From contig JAIFMF010000020.1 in assembly GCA_020048635.1 (NCBI GenBank), positions 1 to 47,975 on the forward strand: a stretch of 47,975 nt of DNA. The letters are read 5' to 3'. The DNA is from Desulfobacula sp. (GTDB lineage Bacteria; Desulfobacterota; Desulfobacteria; Desulfobacterales; Desulfobacteraceae). How positions within the stretch are numbered: the stretch's first letter is position 1; each line of letters opens with the position of its first letter. Below, piece by piece: positions 1 through 8,423 of this stretch. Under the pieces are notes generated by a model. The model was not told where the DNA came from. It searched no databases and saw only the letters and a program-made list of their open reading frames with translations. A program made the position numbers and the translations under genes.

Positions 1-168
1 ATTGAATGAGGCAAGATAATCCTCAGGCGTTACAGCGGTTCTGAAAATGATACCATCCAATTCCAGTGTCAGCTCAGGCAGAAAATATCGTAAAAGCCTT
101 AAACGGATTTTTCCGGGTAAGGCTTTATAGATTTTGCGCTTGATAAAGTTCAGGCTGATTTTTTTCAT
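1..168 (-). CDS. Partial protein, unknown; possibly a GNAT-type acyltransferase
   Basis: The reading frame starts at an ATG at 168 and stays open to the left edge (56 codons, no stop), so only the N-terminus is present. It begins MKKISLNFIKRKIYKALPGK and is basic and amphipathic. It then runs into a beta-strand-like stretch (LELDGIIFRTAVTPEDY) that resembles the first strand of GNAT or FeeM/autoinducer-synthase-like acyltransferases, which often accompany exosortase loci. That resemblance is weak. The start lies 35 bases after the stop of the upstream barrel gene on the same strand, with an AAGG preceding the ATG, so it is probably the fourth gene of the minus-strand operon. Confidence 0.45.
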   Translation of the reverse strand, partial: MKKISLNFIKRKIYKALPGKIRLRLLRYFLPELTLELDGIIFRTAVTPEDYLASFN

Positions 169-203
169 CCAGCCTTAATATCACAGTTTTCTTATTATTT
201 CCA

Positions 204-1544
204 TTAGAAATGATATTTCATATTAATAAAAACCTGGTCGTTTTCATTGTATCGCCCCAGTAAGCTATCCTCATCGCCTCCGAAAAGATTTAATCCCAGC
301 ATCACCTCAAGATTTTTGATATAGGTATATCTTAACCGGGGTGAAAGATAATAGGAGTTGTCGTTCAGTATACGGGTAAATTGGAGAGAGGCATTGAGCC
401 AGTCTGAAACCAGGTCTTTTTTGATTTCCCCGGTGAGGGTATAGGTGTTGCTTTCAAAATATAAAATGGACAGATCATAATCATAGATATGCTGAAGGGC
501 AAACTGGAAATTAAAATACCATTGGTTGGAACTCAGGTAATCAGCCCCGATGACCCAGAACAGGCTGGGATTTCGGACCGAGGTCAGGGAACCGGTCAGA
601 AAAGATTCATTGTCTTTTACAGCGGCTTCCCCGCGAAGGCCAAAATCAGATACAGTGGTTTCAAATTCAAATCCGACAATACTGGTTCGCAGATAGGTGG
701 TTTCAATGTTTTCTTTTGTCAGGATCAGACTCCCGGGATTTGAAACAAGCGATTGAACAGACCCAAAATTGTTGAGAGACAAATTTTTGACAGGGAAATT
801 CTGAAAATTAGGCAAATCCTCATTGGCATAATGATAGGTGAATCCATAATCCAGCCGGTCAATTGTTCCGCCGATTCGCACGGCATATTCAAAGCTGTCA
901 AGGCCTGAATCAGGCTCTGTTTCATTGACGTGCAGGGAATCAAAATAGGATTTCAAAAAGGAGGGAAGAGATGAATTTTTAAAATCGTTTTTCAGGTGTG
1001 AAAAAAGAGCCCAGTCGGTTCCGAAATAATGAAACCGGGAAGGTTCAAAAAATGGAATCAATACCCCTTCAATGAAAAAATCATTTTTCCGAAAGGTGAT
1101 ATCCGCCATCCAGACCGGAATTTTCCTGTCTTCATAGGAGGGGAGAATAAATTCTGTCCTGTTTTCAGGATTTAACGTATCCACCGGGCTGATCTGGTCG
1201 GTTTTACCCCAGCGTTTAATCTGTTTTCCAAGAACAATATCCAAGGATGGCGTGCTATACCTTAAATACATTTCATAGATATCAAGGTCATAATCCTCTC
1301 TTTTATCTTCAGCGCCAAAGTACAGATAATCTGAAATCCCTGACAGGGTCAATTGCTTGTAATCTGCCTTAATAATGGTTCTGTTTTTAAAAGACGTCAG
1401 ATTTTCACTGGAATGATTGTCATCCGTATCAAGGGAAGACCCGAATTCAGTTGATCCGGAAAAGGCTATTGGCGCTGCAGGGAGTGCAATGGGAAAACCC
1501 ACGGTGATGATGAAAGCAATCAACCAAAAAGGATAATTCATCAA
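204..1544 (-). CDS. Outer-membrane beta-barrel protein, DUF1302-like
   Basis: This 446-residue protein has an N-terminal signal peptide (hydrophobic residues about 5-24, cleavage near PAAPIA). Alternating hydrophobic/polar strands follow throughout, and it ends in KYHF: a C-terminal aromatic residue is the usual outer-membrane barrel insertion signature. Residues about 104-135 (LGKQIKRWGKTDQISPVDTLNP) match the conserved core of DUF1302-type proteins, a family of unknown function found next to LolA-like proteins and RND exporters. It overlaps the preceding LolA-like gene by four bases (ATGA), so the two are translationally coupled and probably act together in outer-membrane transport or lipid handling. 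The specific substrate is unknown. Confidence 0.75.
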   Translation of the reverse strand: MMNYPFWLIAFIITVGFPIALPAAPIAFSGSTEFGSSLDTDDNHSSENLTSFKNRTIIKADYKQLTLSGISDYLYFGAEDKREDYDLDIYEMYLRYSTPSLDIVLGKQIKRWGKTDQISPVDTLNPENRTEFILPSYEDRKIPVWMADITFRKNDFFIEGVLIPFFEPSRFHYFGTDWALFSHLKNDFKNSSLPSFLKSYFDSLHVNETEPDSGLDSFEYAVRIGGTIDRLDYGFTYHYANEDLPNFQNFPVKNLSLNNFGSVQSLVSNPGSLILTKENIETTYLRTSIVGFEFETTVSDFGLRGEAAVKDNESFLTGSLTSVRNPSLFWVIGADYLSSNQWYFNFQFALQHIYDYDLSILYFESNTYTLTGEIKKDLVSDWLNASLQFTRILNDNSYYLSPRLRYTYIKNLEVMLGLNLFGGDEDSLLGRYNENDQVFINMKYHF

Positions 1545-2326
1545 AATTTTTCAAGGGCGTTGCTTGAAATCTGATCAGATGTCATATCTGTATTGTATTC
1601 AATATGTTCAAGGTTAATATGGGTTTTATGCCGGGTGATCACATCTTCCATCATAACCCTGGTTTCAGTCCAGATGTTCTGTTTTTGCTCAAACCCAAGA
1701 ACCCGGTATGTTTTTATATGAGTGCCTTTTTTGTCATAATATTCAGCAAAAAGGGCCACAAACGACTGTTTCGAAATATACGCCTTTATCAATGAATACT
1801 GGGAGTTGACAATGTCTTTGGGTCTGGTTTCAAGAATATAACAGTCTGTGGCATCAAGCTTTTTTTCGCCCTTGATCTCATACATATAATGTTCAACCGG
1901 ATGTCTTTCCATATCTTCATAGGTTAAATCACTGTTTACAAATTGATGGGATTTCTGGGAGGAGACAATTCTCCTGGAGCGCCGCAAGGCAGGCAGATAT
2001 AAAAATTGCTCGGTTTCATACCCTGGTTTTTCAATGGTGAGAAACCCGGTGCCATTGATGTCGGCCGGTTCAGTGAACCGGATCAATTGTTTTTCCAGTC
2101 CGCCCTCAAGAATACGCTTATTTGTAAAGGTTCTTGATCTTTTATCGCCTTTTTCATTTTCCAGAATCATGGTTGCAGTGGAAATCGAATTTTTCCCGCG
2201 ATCTCTGTCAAAAACCTGCCGGGCAATGGATTCCCCTGTCAACGGTTCCGAGGCAGTAACCAGGGTAGACGCCACAAGACATGAAACAACTGCAGAAATT
2301 ATGAGTGTAACGACAATTTTTCTCAT
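1541..2326 (-). CDS. Outer-membrane lipoprotein-sorting protein, LolA-like
   Basis: The 261-residue protein begins with a Sec signal peptide (hydrophobic residues about 4-24). The mature part has a LolA/LolB-like half-barrel pattern: LTGESIARQVFDRDRGKNS, then repeated strands including RSRTFTNKR, FLYLPALRRSRRI and the SDLTYEDMERH segment typical of the 'outer membrane lipoprotein-sorting protein' family. Members are periplasmic carriers for hydrophobic cargo and usually sit next to RND transporters or DUF1302 barrels. The barrel gene follows with an ATGA overlap, and the TPR lipoprotein lies six bases upstream. No RND pump is visible in the window, so the energy-providing partner is either elsewhere or absent. 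Confidence 0.75.
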   Translation of the reverse strand: MRKIVVTLIISAVVSCLVASTLVTASEPLTGESIARQVFDRDRGKNSISTATMILENEKGDKRSRTFTNKRILEGGLEKQLIRFTEPADINGTGFLTIEKPGYETEQFLYLPALRRSRRIVSSQKSHQFVNSDLTYEDMERHPVEHYMYEIKGEKKLDATDCYILETRPKDIVNSQYSLIKAYISKQSFVALFAEYYDKKGTHIKTYRVLGFEQKQNIWTETRVMMEDVITRHKTHINLEHIEYNTDMTSDQISSNALEKF

Positions 2327-2332
2327 CGTTAT

Positions 2333-4615
2333 CTATTTCCCAAGTTCAGAAATTAATTGTTCAGCCTCTTTGGCCTCTTCAAATTTGTCATTTAATTCCA
2401 GTGCTTTTTTCAAAGAAGCAAGAGCGAGTTCTTTGTCGCCTTTTTTAGCATAGGCTGACCCCAGGTGATAATGAACGGTCGGGTTATTCGGTATCTTTTT
2501 CAAACTGTCTATAAATTCATTTACCGCATTTCCATATAACCCTTTCCGAAAATATGCCATTCCTAATGTATCCATTACCCCGGGGTCTTCCGGAAGTTTT
2601 CCTTTTGCAATTCTTGCGAGTCTCAAGGCTTCTTCAACCTGATCGGTTCGCTTTAAAAGATGATATGCCAGGTTGTTTGCAGCGGGTGCGAATTCAGGGT
2701 TTATGTCCAGTGCTTTTTTATAATGATCTGCTGCCTTTTCATAGTCTTTATCACTGTCGTAAATTGTACCGATCATCATATGAGGAACAGGCAGTTTGGG
2801 ATTTTTTTCTAAAATCATCGTATATTGTTCAATGGCTTTTTCTTTATTGTTTTCCGTCAGGAAAAGCTTTGCCAGGGTTTCATAGGGCGGTAGATAATCA
2901 GGATTCGTCAAAATGGCATTATTCAAGGATTCCTTTGCTTTTTCAATTTGCTTCTGGGCAAGGTAAATACCGGATTGAATATTGTAAACGACGGCAACGA
3001 GTGGTTTTTGATCTCCATAGAGGGTTATCTGATTTTTACATAGCAAATGAGCTGTTTCGTATTCTTTTTTAATGACATGGTTTCTTACGATTTGTAAAAA
3101 AACATCAATCAGTTTGTTGTTTTTTTCATACGCGACTTTCAAATACCCCAATGAATCGTCATACCTTTTTAAGGCAGATTTGAGTAATCCCATCTGATAG
3201 TAAGCCATGGGGTTATCAGGAGCAATTTCAATCAGTTTTGCATAGTCTTTTTCAGCCTCATTGACTTTATTTTGGCCAAGGAAGGCATTGGCTCTAATGA
3301 TCCTTGTCTGATAATCGTAGGGATTTAATTCCAGCGCTGCAGAGGATTCCTTTTGTGCCAGTTCAAAAGATCGTTCATGGAGATAGATATCAGCCAGCAA
3401 CATTCTGGCTTTGAAATAGCCGGGATTAAGCTCTACAGCTTTATTAACAGAGGCTTTTGCCTGATCATAATTGCCCGTACCGATAAAGCAGAGCCCTTTA
3501 AAATAATGTGTCCGGGGAGCCTTGGGCTCTTCCTTCTCAAGTTCATCAAGGAGCTGCAAAGCCTGAGTGAATTTATTTTCAGATACCAGGATTTCACTTT
3601 TCAGCATCCGTGTCGGATAATATTGAGGGCGTTCTGCAAGGATATTCGATATGATTTTATTGGCTGATTCTATATCTTTGTTTGAATAATGAAATCTTGC
3701 AATGATATCTTTAACAGAGACATTGTCCGGTTCTAAAGATAATGCTGTGGTGTACATTTCCAGTGCTTTGTCATTGTTCTTTAATTTGTCATAATAGTCG
3801 GCAGCAATCAGATAGGGTTTTAATGTAGCCGGTGAAGCTTTTATCGCATTAAGGTAAGCGGTTTCAGCAAGATCGTTTTTTTTCTGGTTAAAATAAAAAT
3901 TACCCAGCAGAATATGCGCTTCAAAATTTTCAGGGCTGTTTTTAATCGCTTGTTGAAGTTGCTCTTCGACTTTTTCAATTTTCCCTTGTTGTATATAGAA
4001 TCCAATAAGGGGCATTCTGACCTGAAGATTCTTATCATCCAAAGAAATCGATTTGATGAGAAGTGCCTCGGCTTCTTCCAGTCTTTTGCCGATCGCATGA
4101 ATTTTTGCCATGTTTTGTATCGCAGGGATATTTTTTGAATCAATTTCAAGGATTGTTTCATATACGGAAAATGCTTTGTCAAAAACCTCTTTTTGCATGA
4201 AAATCTGAGCTTTCACATGCAATGCCTCAATATTTTTCGGCTCTTTTTCAAGGACAAAAACAATTTTTTCCATTGCCTGCTCTGTGTTTTTATTCAACAC
4301 CAGGAATTCAGCTATCTTCAGGTTGGCTTCCACATTATTTTCATCAAGCTGAATGATTTTATTATAAACAGCAAAAGCATCTTTAATATTTCCAAGTTTG
4401 AGCATGTTTTTCGCCAGCAGATGATAGGCATCCACATAGGCTGGATCTAATTGTAAAGCATTTTTGAGTTCAATTTCGGCTTTTTTATATTCTTTATTAT
4501 CATAATAGGTTGAGCCTTTTTTATAGAATGACTCTTTTTTTTCGATATCAGACTGACATGCGGTTAAAGAGATGGCGATAAAAATAATGCAAATCGTTTT
4601 TAAAAAAAGTCTCAT
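2333..4615 (-). CDS. TPR-repeat lipoprotein, PrsT-like (exosortase-system type)
   Basis: The 760-residue protein has a lipoprotein signal peptide with lipobox LTAC at residues 17-20, so it should be lipid-anchored. The rest is an almost unbroken array of about twenty 34-residue TPR units (for example DNKEYKKAEIELKNALQLDP, PEFAPAANNLAYHLLKR). Length, lipobox and TPR array match the PEP-CTERM-system TPR lipoprotein (PrsT) family, usually found in exosortase/exopolysaccharide loci. Its C-terminal repeats closely resemble those of the plus-strand protein at 6871-7725. It is the first gene of the minus-strand operon and is divergent from the gene at 4705 across an 89-base gap. Role is inferred as a scaffold for envelope polymer assembly. 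Confidence 0.8.
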   Translation of the reverse strand: MRLFLKTICIIFIAISLTACQSDIEKKESFYKKGSTYYDNKEYKKAEIELKNALQLDPAYVDAYHLLAKNMLKLGNIKDAFAVYNKIIQLDENNVEANLKIAEFLVLNKNTEQAMEKIVFVLEKEPKNIEALHVKAQIFMQKEVFDKAFSVYETILEIDSKNIPAIQNMAKIHAIGKRLEEAEALLIKSISLDDKNLQVRMPLIGFYIQQGKIEKVEEQLQQAIKNSPENFEAHILLGNFYFNQKKNDLAETAYLNAIKASPATLKPYLIAADYYDKLKNNDKALEMYTTALSLEPDNVSVKDIIARFHYSNKDIESANKIISNILAERPQYYPTRMLKSEILVSENKFTQALQLLDELEKEEPKAPRTHYFKGLCFIGTGNYDQAKASVNKAVELNPGYFKARMLLADIYLHERSFELAQKESSAALELNPYDYQTRIIRANAFLGQNKVNEAEKDYAKLIEIAPDNPMAYYQMGLLKSALKRYDDSLGYLKVAYEKNNKLIDVFLQIVRNHVIKKEYETAHLLCKNQITLYGDQKPLVAVVYNIQSGIYLAQKQIEKAKESLNNAILTNPDYLPPYETLAKLFLTENNKEKAIEQYTMILEKNPKLPVPHMMIGTIYDSDKDYEKAADHYKKALDINPEFAPAANNLAYHLLKRTDQVEEALRLARIAKGKLPEDPGVMDTLGMAYFRKGLYGNAVNEFIDSLKKIPNNPTVHYHLGSAYAKKGDKELALASLKKALELNDKFEEAKEAEQLISELGK

Positions 4616-4626
4616 TCATTCCCCCG

Positions 4627-4680
4627 TTTGAAATTCAAATACTTGTATATCCATTTATCATGTGCTAAACATTTGTCAAA
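4627..4680. promoter_or_regulatory. Two palindromes in the divergent intergenic region
   Basis: The 89-base gap between the two divergent operons holds TTTGAAATTCAAA (4627-4639, perfect dyad around a central A) and TTTGTCAAA (4672-4680). Both have TTTG...CAAA arms, so they may be sites for one dimeric regulator or overlapping promoter parts. No convincing -35/-10 pair could be assigned. Confidence 0.3.
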
Positions 4681-4704
4681 CAAAAAAATTAGCCGATTAC
4701 TGGT

Positions 4705-5505
4705 ATGGATTTGAAAATTAACATCATCTGTTTATTATTCATATTTAATTTGGTGAGCCTGAATCATACCTTTGCTTTTTTCCAGAATAATGACCATCCA
4801 GATGTTCTGCACACTGAACATACACCAAGTGATCAATCGACTCAAGACAATAATCTTTTATACCTTTATGATAATTTTTCTTCAAGTCCTTCACGGTCTT
4901 ATCTTACAAAAAAAAGAGGGGATTTTGTTTTTGCAGATCAGATCAACATCAAGATTCCAATGAATATTCTGATGCATGATTCAATTTATCCTGAAAATTC
5001 AATTGACCGGATGATGCTGGCAAATCTCAGGGTCAAAAAGCTATTGGATGAATATGCTGAGTTGCAGAAAAAAGCCGGATTGATTCTTCAAACCAGTGTT
5101 GGACAGGGAGAGAAAAAAGATAAAAATATAAATCTTGATGAAGAAAGTGAAGCTATCCATAAAACAATATCTCATATTGGTTTGTTGGGACGGCTTTCAA
5201 AAGAGACTGACCCAGAACAGACGATTATTGCTAAGCCCCTGTCTTCCAATAGTGATGCGGTAAATGATTTAGAAAAAAATATAATATCCTATACCCCTTC
5301 TTCAGATGACACCGGGAACACCCGGGGTTCAGACTACAAAGGACAACAGAGCATCTTAAGAAAAGAAAGTCATGAACTGCCATGGATTTTAAATTTATTA
5401 TTAAAGCTCTTAAACTATATTGTCACCAACAGGCTGGAAATCATTCTTAATATCATTTTCATAACGATTATCGGATTTTTTATTTCATTAAAGATAAAAA
5501 AATGA
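4705..5505 (+). CDS. Unknown secreted protein with C-terminal membrane anchor
   Basis: I do not recognise this 266-residue protein. It has a signal peptide (residues about 6-24, LNHTFA) and a hydrophilic, Ser/Asp-rich middle. A hydrophobic C-terminus (about 232-262, ending FFISLKIKK) looks like a single membrane helix followed by a basic tail. That tripartite arrangement recalls sortase/exosortase-type C-terminal anchors, but no PEP, LPXTG or other sorting motif precedes the helix. Its last bases overlap the start of the TPR lipoprotein gene (ATGA at 5502-5505), so the two are co-translated. It is probably an envelope-anchored component of the same system as the flanking TPR proteins. Confidence 0.55.
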   Translation: MDLKINIICLLFIFNLVSLNHTFAFFQNNDHPDVLHTEHTPSDQSTQDNNLLYLYDNFSSSPSRSYLTKKRGDFVFADQINIKIPMNILMHDSIYPENSIDRMMLANLRVKKLLDEYAELQKKAGLILQTSVGQGEKKDKNINLDEESEAIHKTISHIGLLGRLSKETDPEQTIIAKPLSSNSDAVNDLEKNIISYTPSSDDTGNTRGSDYKGQQSILRKESHELPWILNLLLKLLNYIVTNRLEIILNIIFITIIGFFISLKIKK

Positions 5506-6851
5506 AAAATCTTCTTACCCTATTCACTATCAGCCTTCTTTTATTATGTGGATGCACCAATCGACTGGATGAGGATCTGTTGTCCATTGAGGAAAAGGGT
5601 GATCTTGCATTTGCCAGGCGAGAATATCAAACCGCGGTTAATCTCTGGTCAACGGCATATTTAAAAAATCAGAACAATATTCCCCTTGCCAACAAAATCG
5701 GTGATGCCTATTTCAAGCTGGGTAAACTTGATAAAGCAGAATCCTTTATTCAAAAAGCAGAGCAAAGTGATCCGGAAAATATCAGCACCAAAATGAATCT
5801 GGCTCAAATTTATATTTTGTTATGGAAGCTGCCGGAAGCACAAAAGATTTGTGAATTTTTAAGTGAAAAAGGAATCGATCGTCCTGAGTTGGATTTGATA
5901 AGGGCAGATATCAGCCTGATGACAAATGAGCCGGATAAAGCTGAAAACTATTATCGGAAGGCTGTCATTGGCTCTAAAGATTCTTTGAGGGCGTTAATGA
6001 AGCTTGCTGTTTTTCTGAAGTCTTCCAACAGACATGAGGAAGCTGCCGAGATATTTCAGATCGTACATAAGCATAAGGGTCTACCCTCTCAGATAAACCT
6101 TCTTTCAGCAGATTATTATCTTCTGGAGAATCAATATGAAAAAGCGGAAGAGGCCGTTTTAGAAGCTATCAAAACAGAACCTGAAGATGTCAGCCTGAAA
6201 TATTATCTAGTAAAATTATATCTTTCTGAAGAAGACAATGCCAAAGCAGAAGAATTTCTTGAGACCATTTTAAATAATCATGACGAGATATATCATAGAT
6301 TAATAACTGCAGACGTATATATCCTGAATAGCAAACTCGACAAGGCTGAAAAAATTATATCAGAACTGAAAAAAGAGATTACAGAACCTTCCGCTGAATT
6401 CGAGCTTCTTCAAGGTAAATACTGGCTTCACATGGGAAAAGCGGTTTATGCGTCGGAACATTTCGAAGCCGCGATTAATTTAAAGCCCGGGTTGTTGAAT
6501 GCCCGCTACCTTTTGGGGCTCACCCATTTAATCAATGGGAAGTTTAAACTTTCGGAAAAGAGCCTGACAGGGGTACTTCAGATTTTTCCAAATCACAAGA
6601 AAGCGCTGCTGCTGATTTCAGAACTTTTGTACAAGAAAGAGGAATACGATCTGTCTTTAAGCTATATAGAAAGGCTGATAGAGCAATATCCTGAAGAATT
6701 TACAGGATGTATTATCAAGGGGTTGAATCTGATCGGACAAAAGAAATATGAGCTTGCAAAAGAAGCGTTTATTAAATCCATGTATCTCAATCAAAGCCAA
6801 GCCGCTATCTCTTACTATTATTTAGGACTGACCGAAGAATTATTAAATTGA
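5502..6851 (+). CDS. TPR-repeat lipoprotein, N-terminal part (probably frameshifted)
   Basis: The 449-residue product starts with a lipoprotein signal peptide (lipobox LLCGC, Cys at residue 17) followed by about twelve TPR units (for example EYQTAVNLWSTAYLKNQ, KLDKAESFIQKAEQSDP). It ends inside a TPR helix at YYLGLTEELLN. The next ORF, in the +1 frame and open from 6847, carries on with TPR units and the C-terminal repeats seen in the 760-residue PrsT-like protein at 2333-4615. Together the two pieces (449 + 284) would equal one PrsT-like protein of about 735-740 residues. A single-base indel near 6845-6851 is the simplest explanation; real separation into two genes cannot be excluded. Confidence 0.75.
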   Translation: MKNLLTLFTISLLLLCGCTNRLDEDLLSIEEKGDLAFARREYQTAVNLWSTAYLKNQNNIPLANKIGDAYFKLGKLDKAESFIQKAEQSDPENISTKMNLAQIYILLWKLPEAQKICEFLSEKGIDRPELDLIRADISLMTNEPDKAENYYRKAVIGSKDSLRALMKLAVFLKSSNRHEEAAEIFQIVHKHKGLPSQINLLSADYYLLENQYEKAEEAVLEAIKTEPEDVSLKYYLVKLYLSEEDNAKAEEFLETILNNHDEIYHRLITADVYILNSKLDKAEKIISELKKEITEPSAEFELLQGKYWLHMGKAVYASEHFEAAINLKPGLLNARYLLGLTHLINGKFKLSEKSLTGVLQIFPNHKKALLLISELLYKKEEYDLSLSYIERLIEQYPEEFTGCIIKGLNLIGQKKYELAKEAFIKSMYLNQSQAAISYYYLGLTEELLN

Positions 6852-6870
6852 CGTATCACACAGATATTGC

Positions 6871-7725
6871 ATGATGCTGTTGAAGACAGAACAGAACAGA
6901 ATCGCGGATGATTTTATCAAACAAAAGCTTTTGACTGGAAAGGATTCACCTGAAAAATACTACCTGGCCGCCAAAGTTGCACTGCTAACAGGAAAGAAAT
7001 CAGAGGGGGAAGCCTTTTTAAAAAAGGGGATAGCGTTTGAAGATGCCCCGGGTTATTTATACATAAAGCTTGCTGATCATTATGAAACTGAAGGAAAGTT
7101 TGAAAAAGTGATCGAAATATTGGAGGAATGTATCGTAAGAAAACCTGATTTTCAAGAGGCCTGGATCAAATTGTGTACTTTTTATATCGATCGACAGGAA
7201 ATGGCTCTGGCGCTTGAAACAATTCAGGCCGGGTATCAGAAATTTCAAGAGCTGCCTGTCTTTCAAAGCAACCTTGCCTGGATACTGCTCGAAAACCATC
7301 AAGAAACAGATCGAGCCCTTAAACTTGCGCAGGATGCTTATGAAAATGATCCCGACAGTGTGGCTTTTGCGGACACTTTAGGCTGGGCATACTATAATAA
7401 GGGCATATATTCCCAGGCGATCTGGCTTTTATCGGAAGCTGAAAAAAAAGATCCAGACAACGGGTTTATAAAGTATCATCTTGGAATGACCTATTATCAG
7501 AAGGGTGAAATTGAAAAAGCGATGGAGTATTTAAAATCGGCCGAACAATCGAAGGAATCAAAGTATTTTGCTCAAAATTTAAGTGACATTCTTAACACAC
7601 TCTCGAACAAAAAGCCGATTACATTAGAGGGAATGAATCAAAAAGATATTGATGAATCCATTCTTTCCCCTCCTGAAATTGAAAAAAAAGATGACAACAT
7701 GATATTGCCCCAATGGAAACAATAA
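6871..7725 (+). CDS. TPR-repeat protein, C-terminal part of a split PrsT-like lipoprotein
   Basis: The 284-residue frame has no signal peptide and no recognisable Shine-Dalgarno sequence before either ATG (6871 or 6874). Its TPR units (EGKFEKVIEILEECIVRKPD, NKGIYSQAIWLLSEAEKKDP, KGEIEKAMEYLKSAEQSKES) align by eye with the last repeats of the 760-residue protein at 2333-4615, including the shared AxxDTLGxAYxxKGxY and KYHLGMxY-type segments. A soluble cytoplasmic product would be cut off from its natural lipoprotein half, so it is best read as the 3' part of the gene starting at 5502. The tail after the repeats (about residue 245 onward) is charged and unstructured. Confidence 0.65.
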   Translation: MMLLKTEQNRIADDFIKQKLLTGKDSPEKYYLAAKVALLTGKKSEGEAFLKKGIAFEDAPGYLYIKLADHYETEGKFEKVIEILEECIVRKPDFQEAWIKLCTFYIDRQEMALALETIQAGYQKFQELPVFQSNLAWILLENHQETDRALKLAQDAYENDPDSVAFADTLGWAYYNKGIYSQAIWLLSEAEKKDPDNGFIKYHLGMTYYQKGEIEKAMEYLKSAEQSKESKYFAQNLSDILNTLSNKKPITLEGMNQKDIDESILSPPEIEKKDDNMILPQWKQ

Positions 7726-7737
7726 TAATTCCAATAG

Positions 7738-7753
7738 AATTCTCTTGAGAATT
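7738..7753 (+). other. Small AT-rich inverted repeat after the TPR genes
   Basis: AATTCTC and GAGAATT (7738-7744, 7747-7753) form a perfect inverted repeat ending in a short T run. It lies in the 110-base gap between the TPR gene and the next ORF. It could be a weak intrinsic terminator or an operator; the stem is too A/T-rich to be sure. Confidence 0.25.
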
Positions 7754-7835
7754 TTTAGATTAGCAGATAAGTTTTAAACTATCGAAATTCAGGGGTTTTC
7801 CCATTGTTTTTTATCGATACGCTGGAGATTAAAGT

Positions 7836-8417
7836 ATGAAACATATCAAAAAAAATTCTGTTTTAAAAACAGGGATCTGGATCAAAGAACAGCAGGGGCA
7901 ACTGACAATCGGTTCTCTGGATAAAAATGACCCTGAGGTTATGGTTGTCTCGGATCAGTTGAGCTTAAAGTTGTTTGAATTTGAAAAAGATATGATGGAA
8001 GCTATTTATGGAGAGGATAGAGTTACATTTAACCCTTCAATCTTAAATATTGAAAAATTGTTATCCAATCTTAAAACGCAATTTAGCAAATATGAGCTTC
8101 GGATCTCATTTTCCGGGGCAAAGGAAAATTTTTTTAAAGGTCAATACAACGAAATCTACAGTTTGATCGAAAAATTCGTTCAAAGTTCTCTCAGCCATGA
8201 CACTGAATTGGAGAAACCGCCATTAATCTATATCAATGCTTCTGTTCTTCAGGACCATTTGTGCATTATTTACAGAGATTCCTTATCGATATCAAATCCC
8301 GCTAAATTGAAAAAAGAATTTGATTTTATCAAGTCGGCCCTGAACGGAGAAATCAGTCATAAAGCAACACCCGGCAATGCATCCTACTATGATATCATAA
8401 TACCATCAAAGCAATGA
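7836..8417 (+). CDS. Unknown protein, possibly a degenerate GHKL ATPase-like domain
   Basis: The 193-residue soluble protein has no signal peptide or membrane helix. The order of helices and strands in residues about 100-193 (QYNEIYSLIEKFVQSSLSH, then PPLIYINASVLQDHLCIIY, ending SYYDIIIPSKQ) recalls the HATPase_c fold, but the N, G1 and G2 nucleotide-binding motifs are not recognisable, so I do not assign kinase activity. A GGAG about eight bases upstream supports the start. The coiled-coil membrane protein gene follows after six bases, and the AAA-OmpA gene lies downstream, suggesting the three work together. Function unknown. Confidence 0.5.
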   Translation: MKHIKKNSVLKTGIWIKEQQGQLTIGSLDKNDPEVMVVSDQLSLKLFEFEKDMMEAIYGEDRVTFNPSILNIEKLLSNLKTQFSKYELRISFSGAKENFFKGQYNEIYSLIEKFVQSSLSHDTELEKPPLIYINASVLQDHLCIIYRDSLSISNPAKLKKEFDFIKSALNGEISHKATPGNASYYDIIIPSKQ

Positions 8418-8423
8418 GGCATC

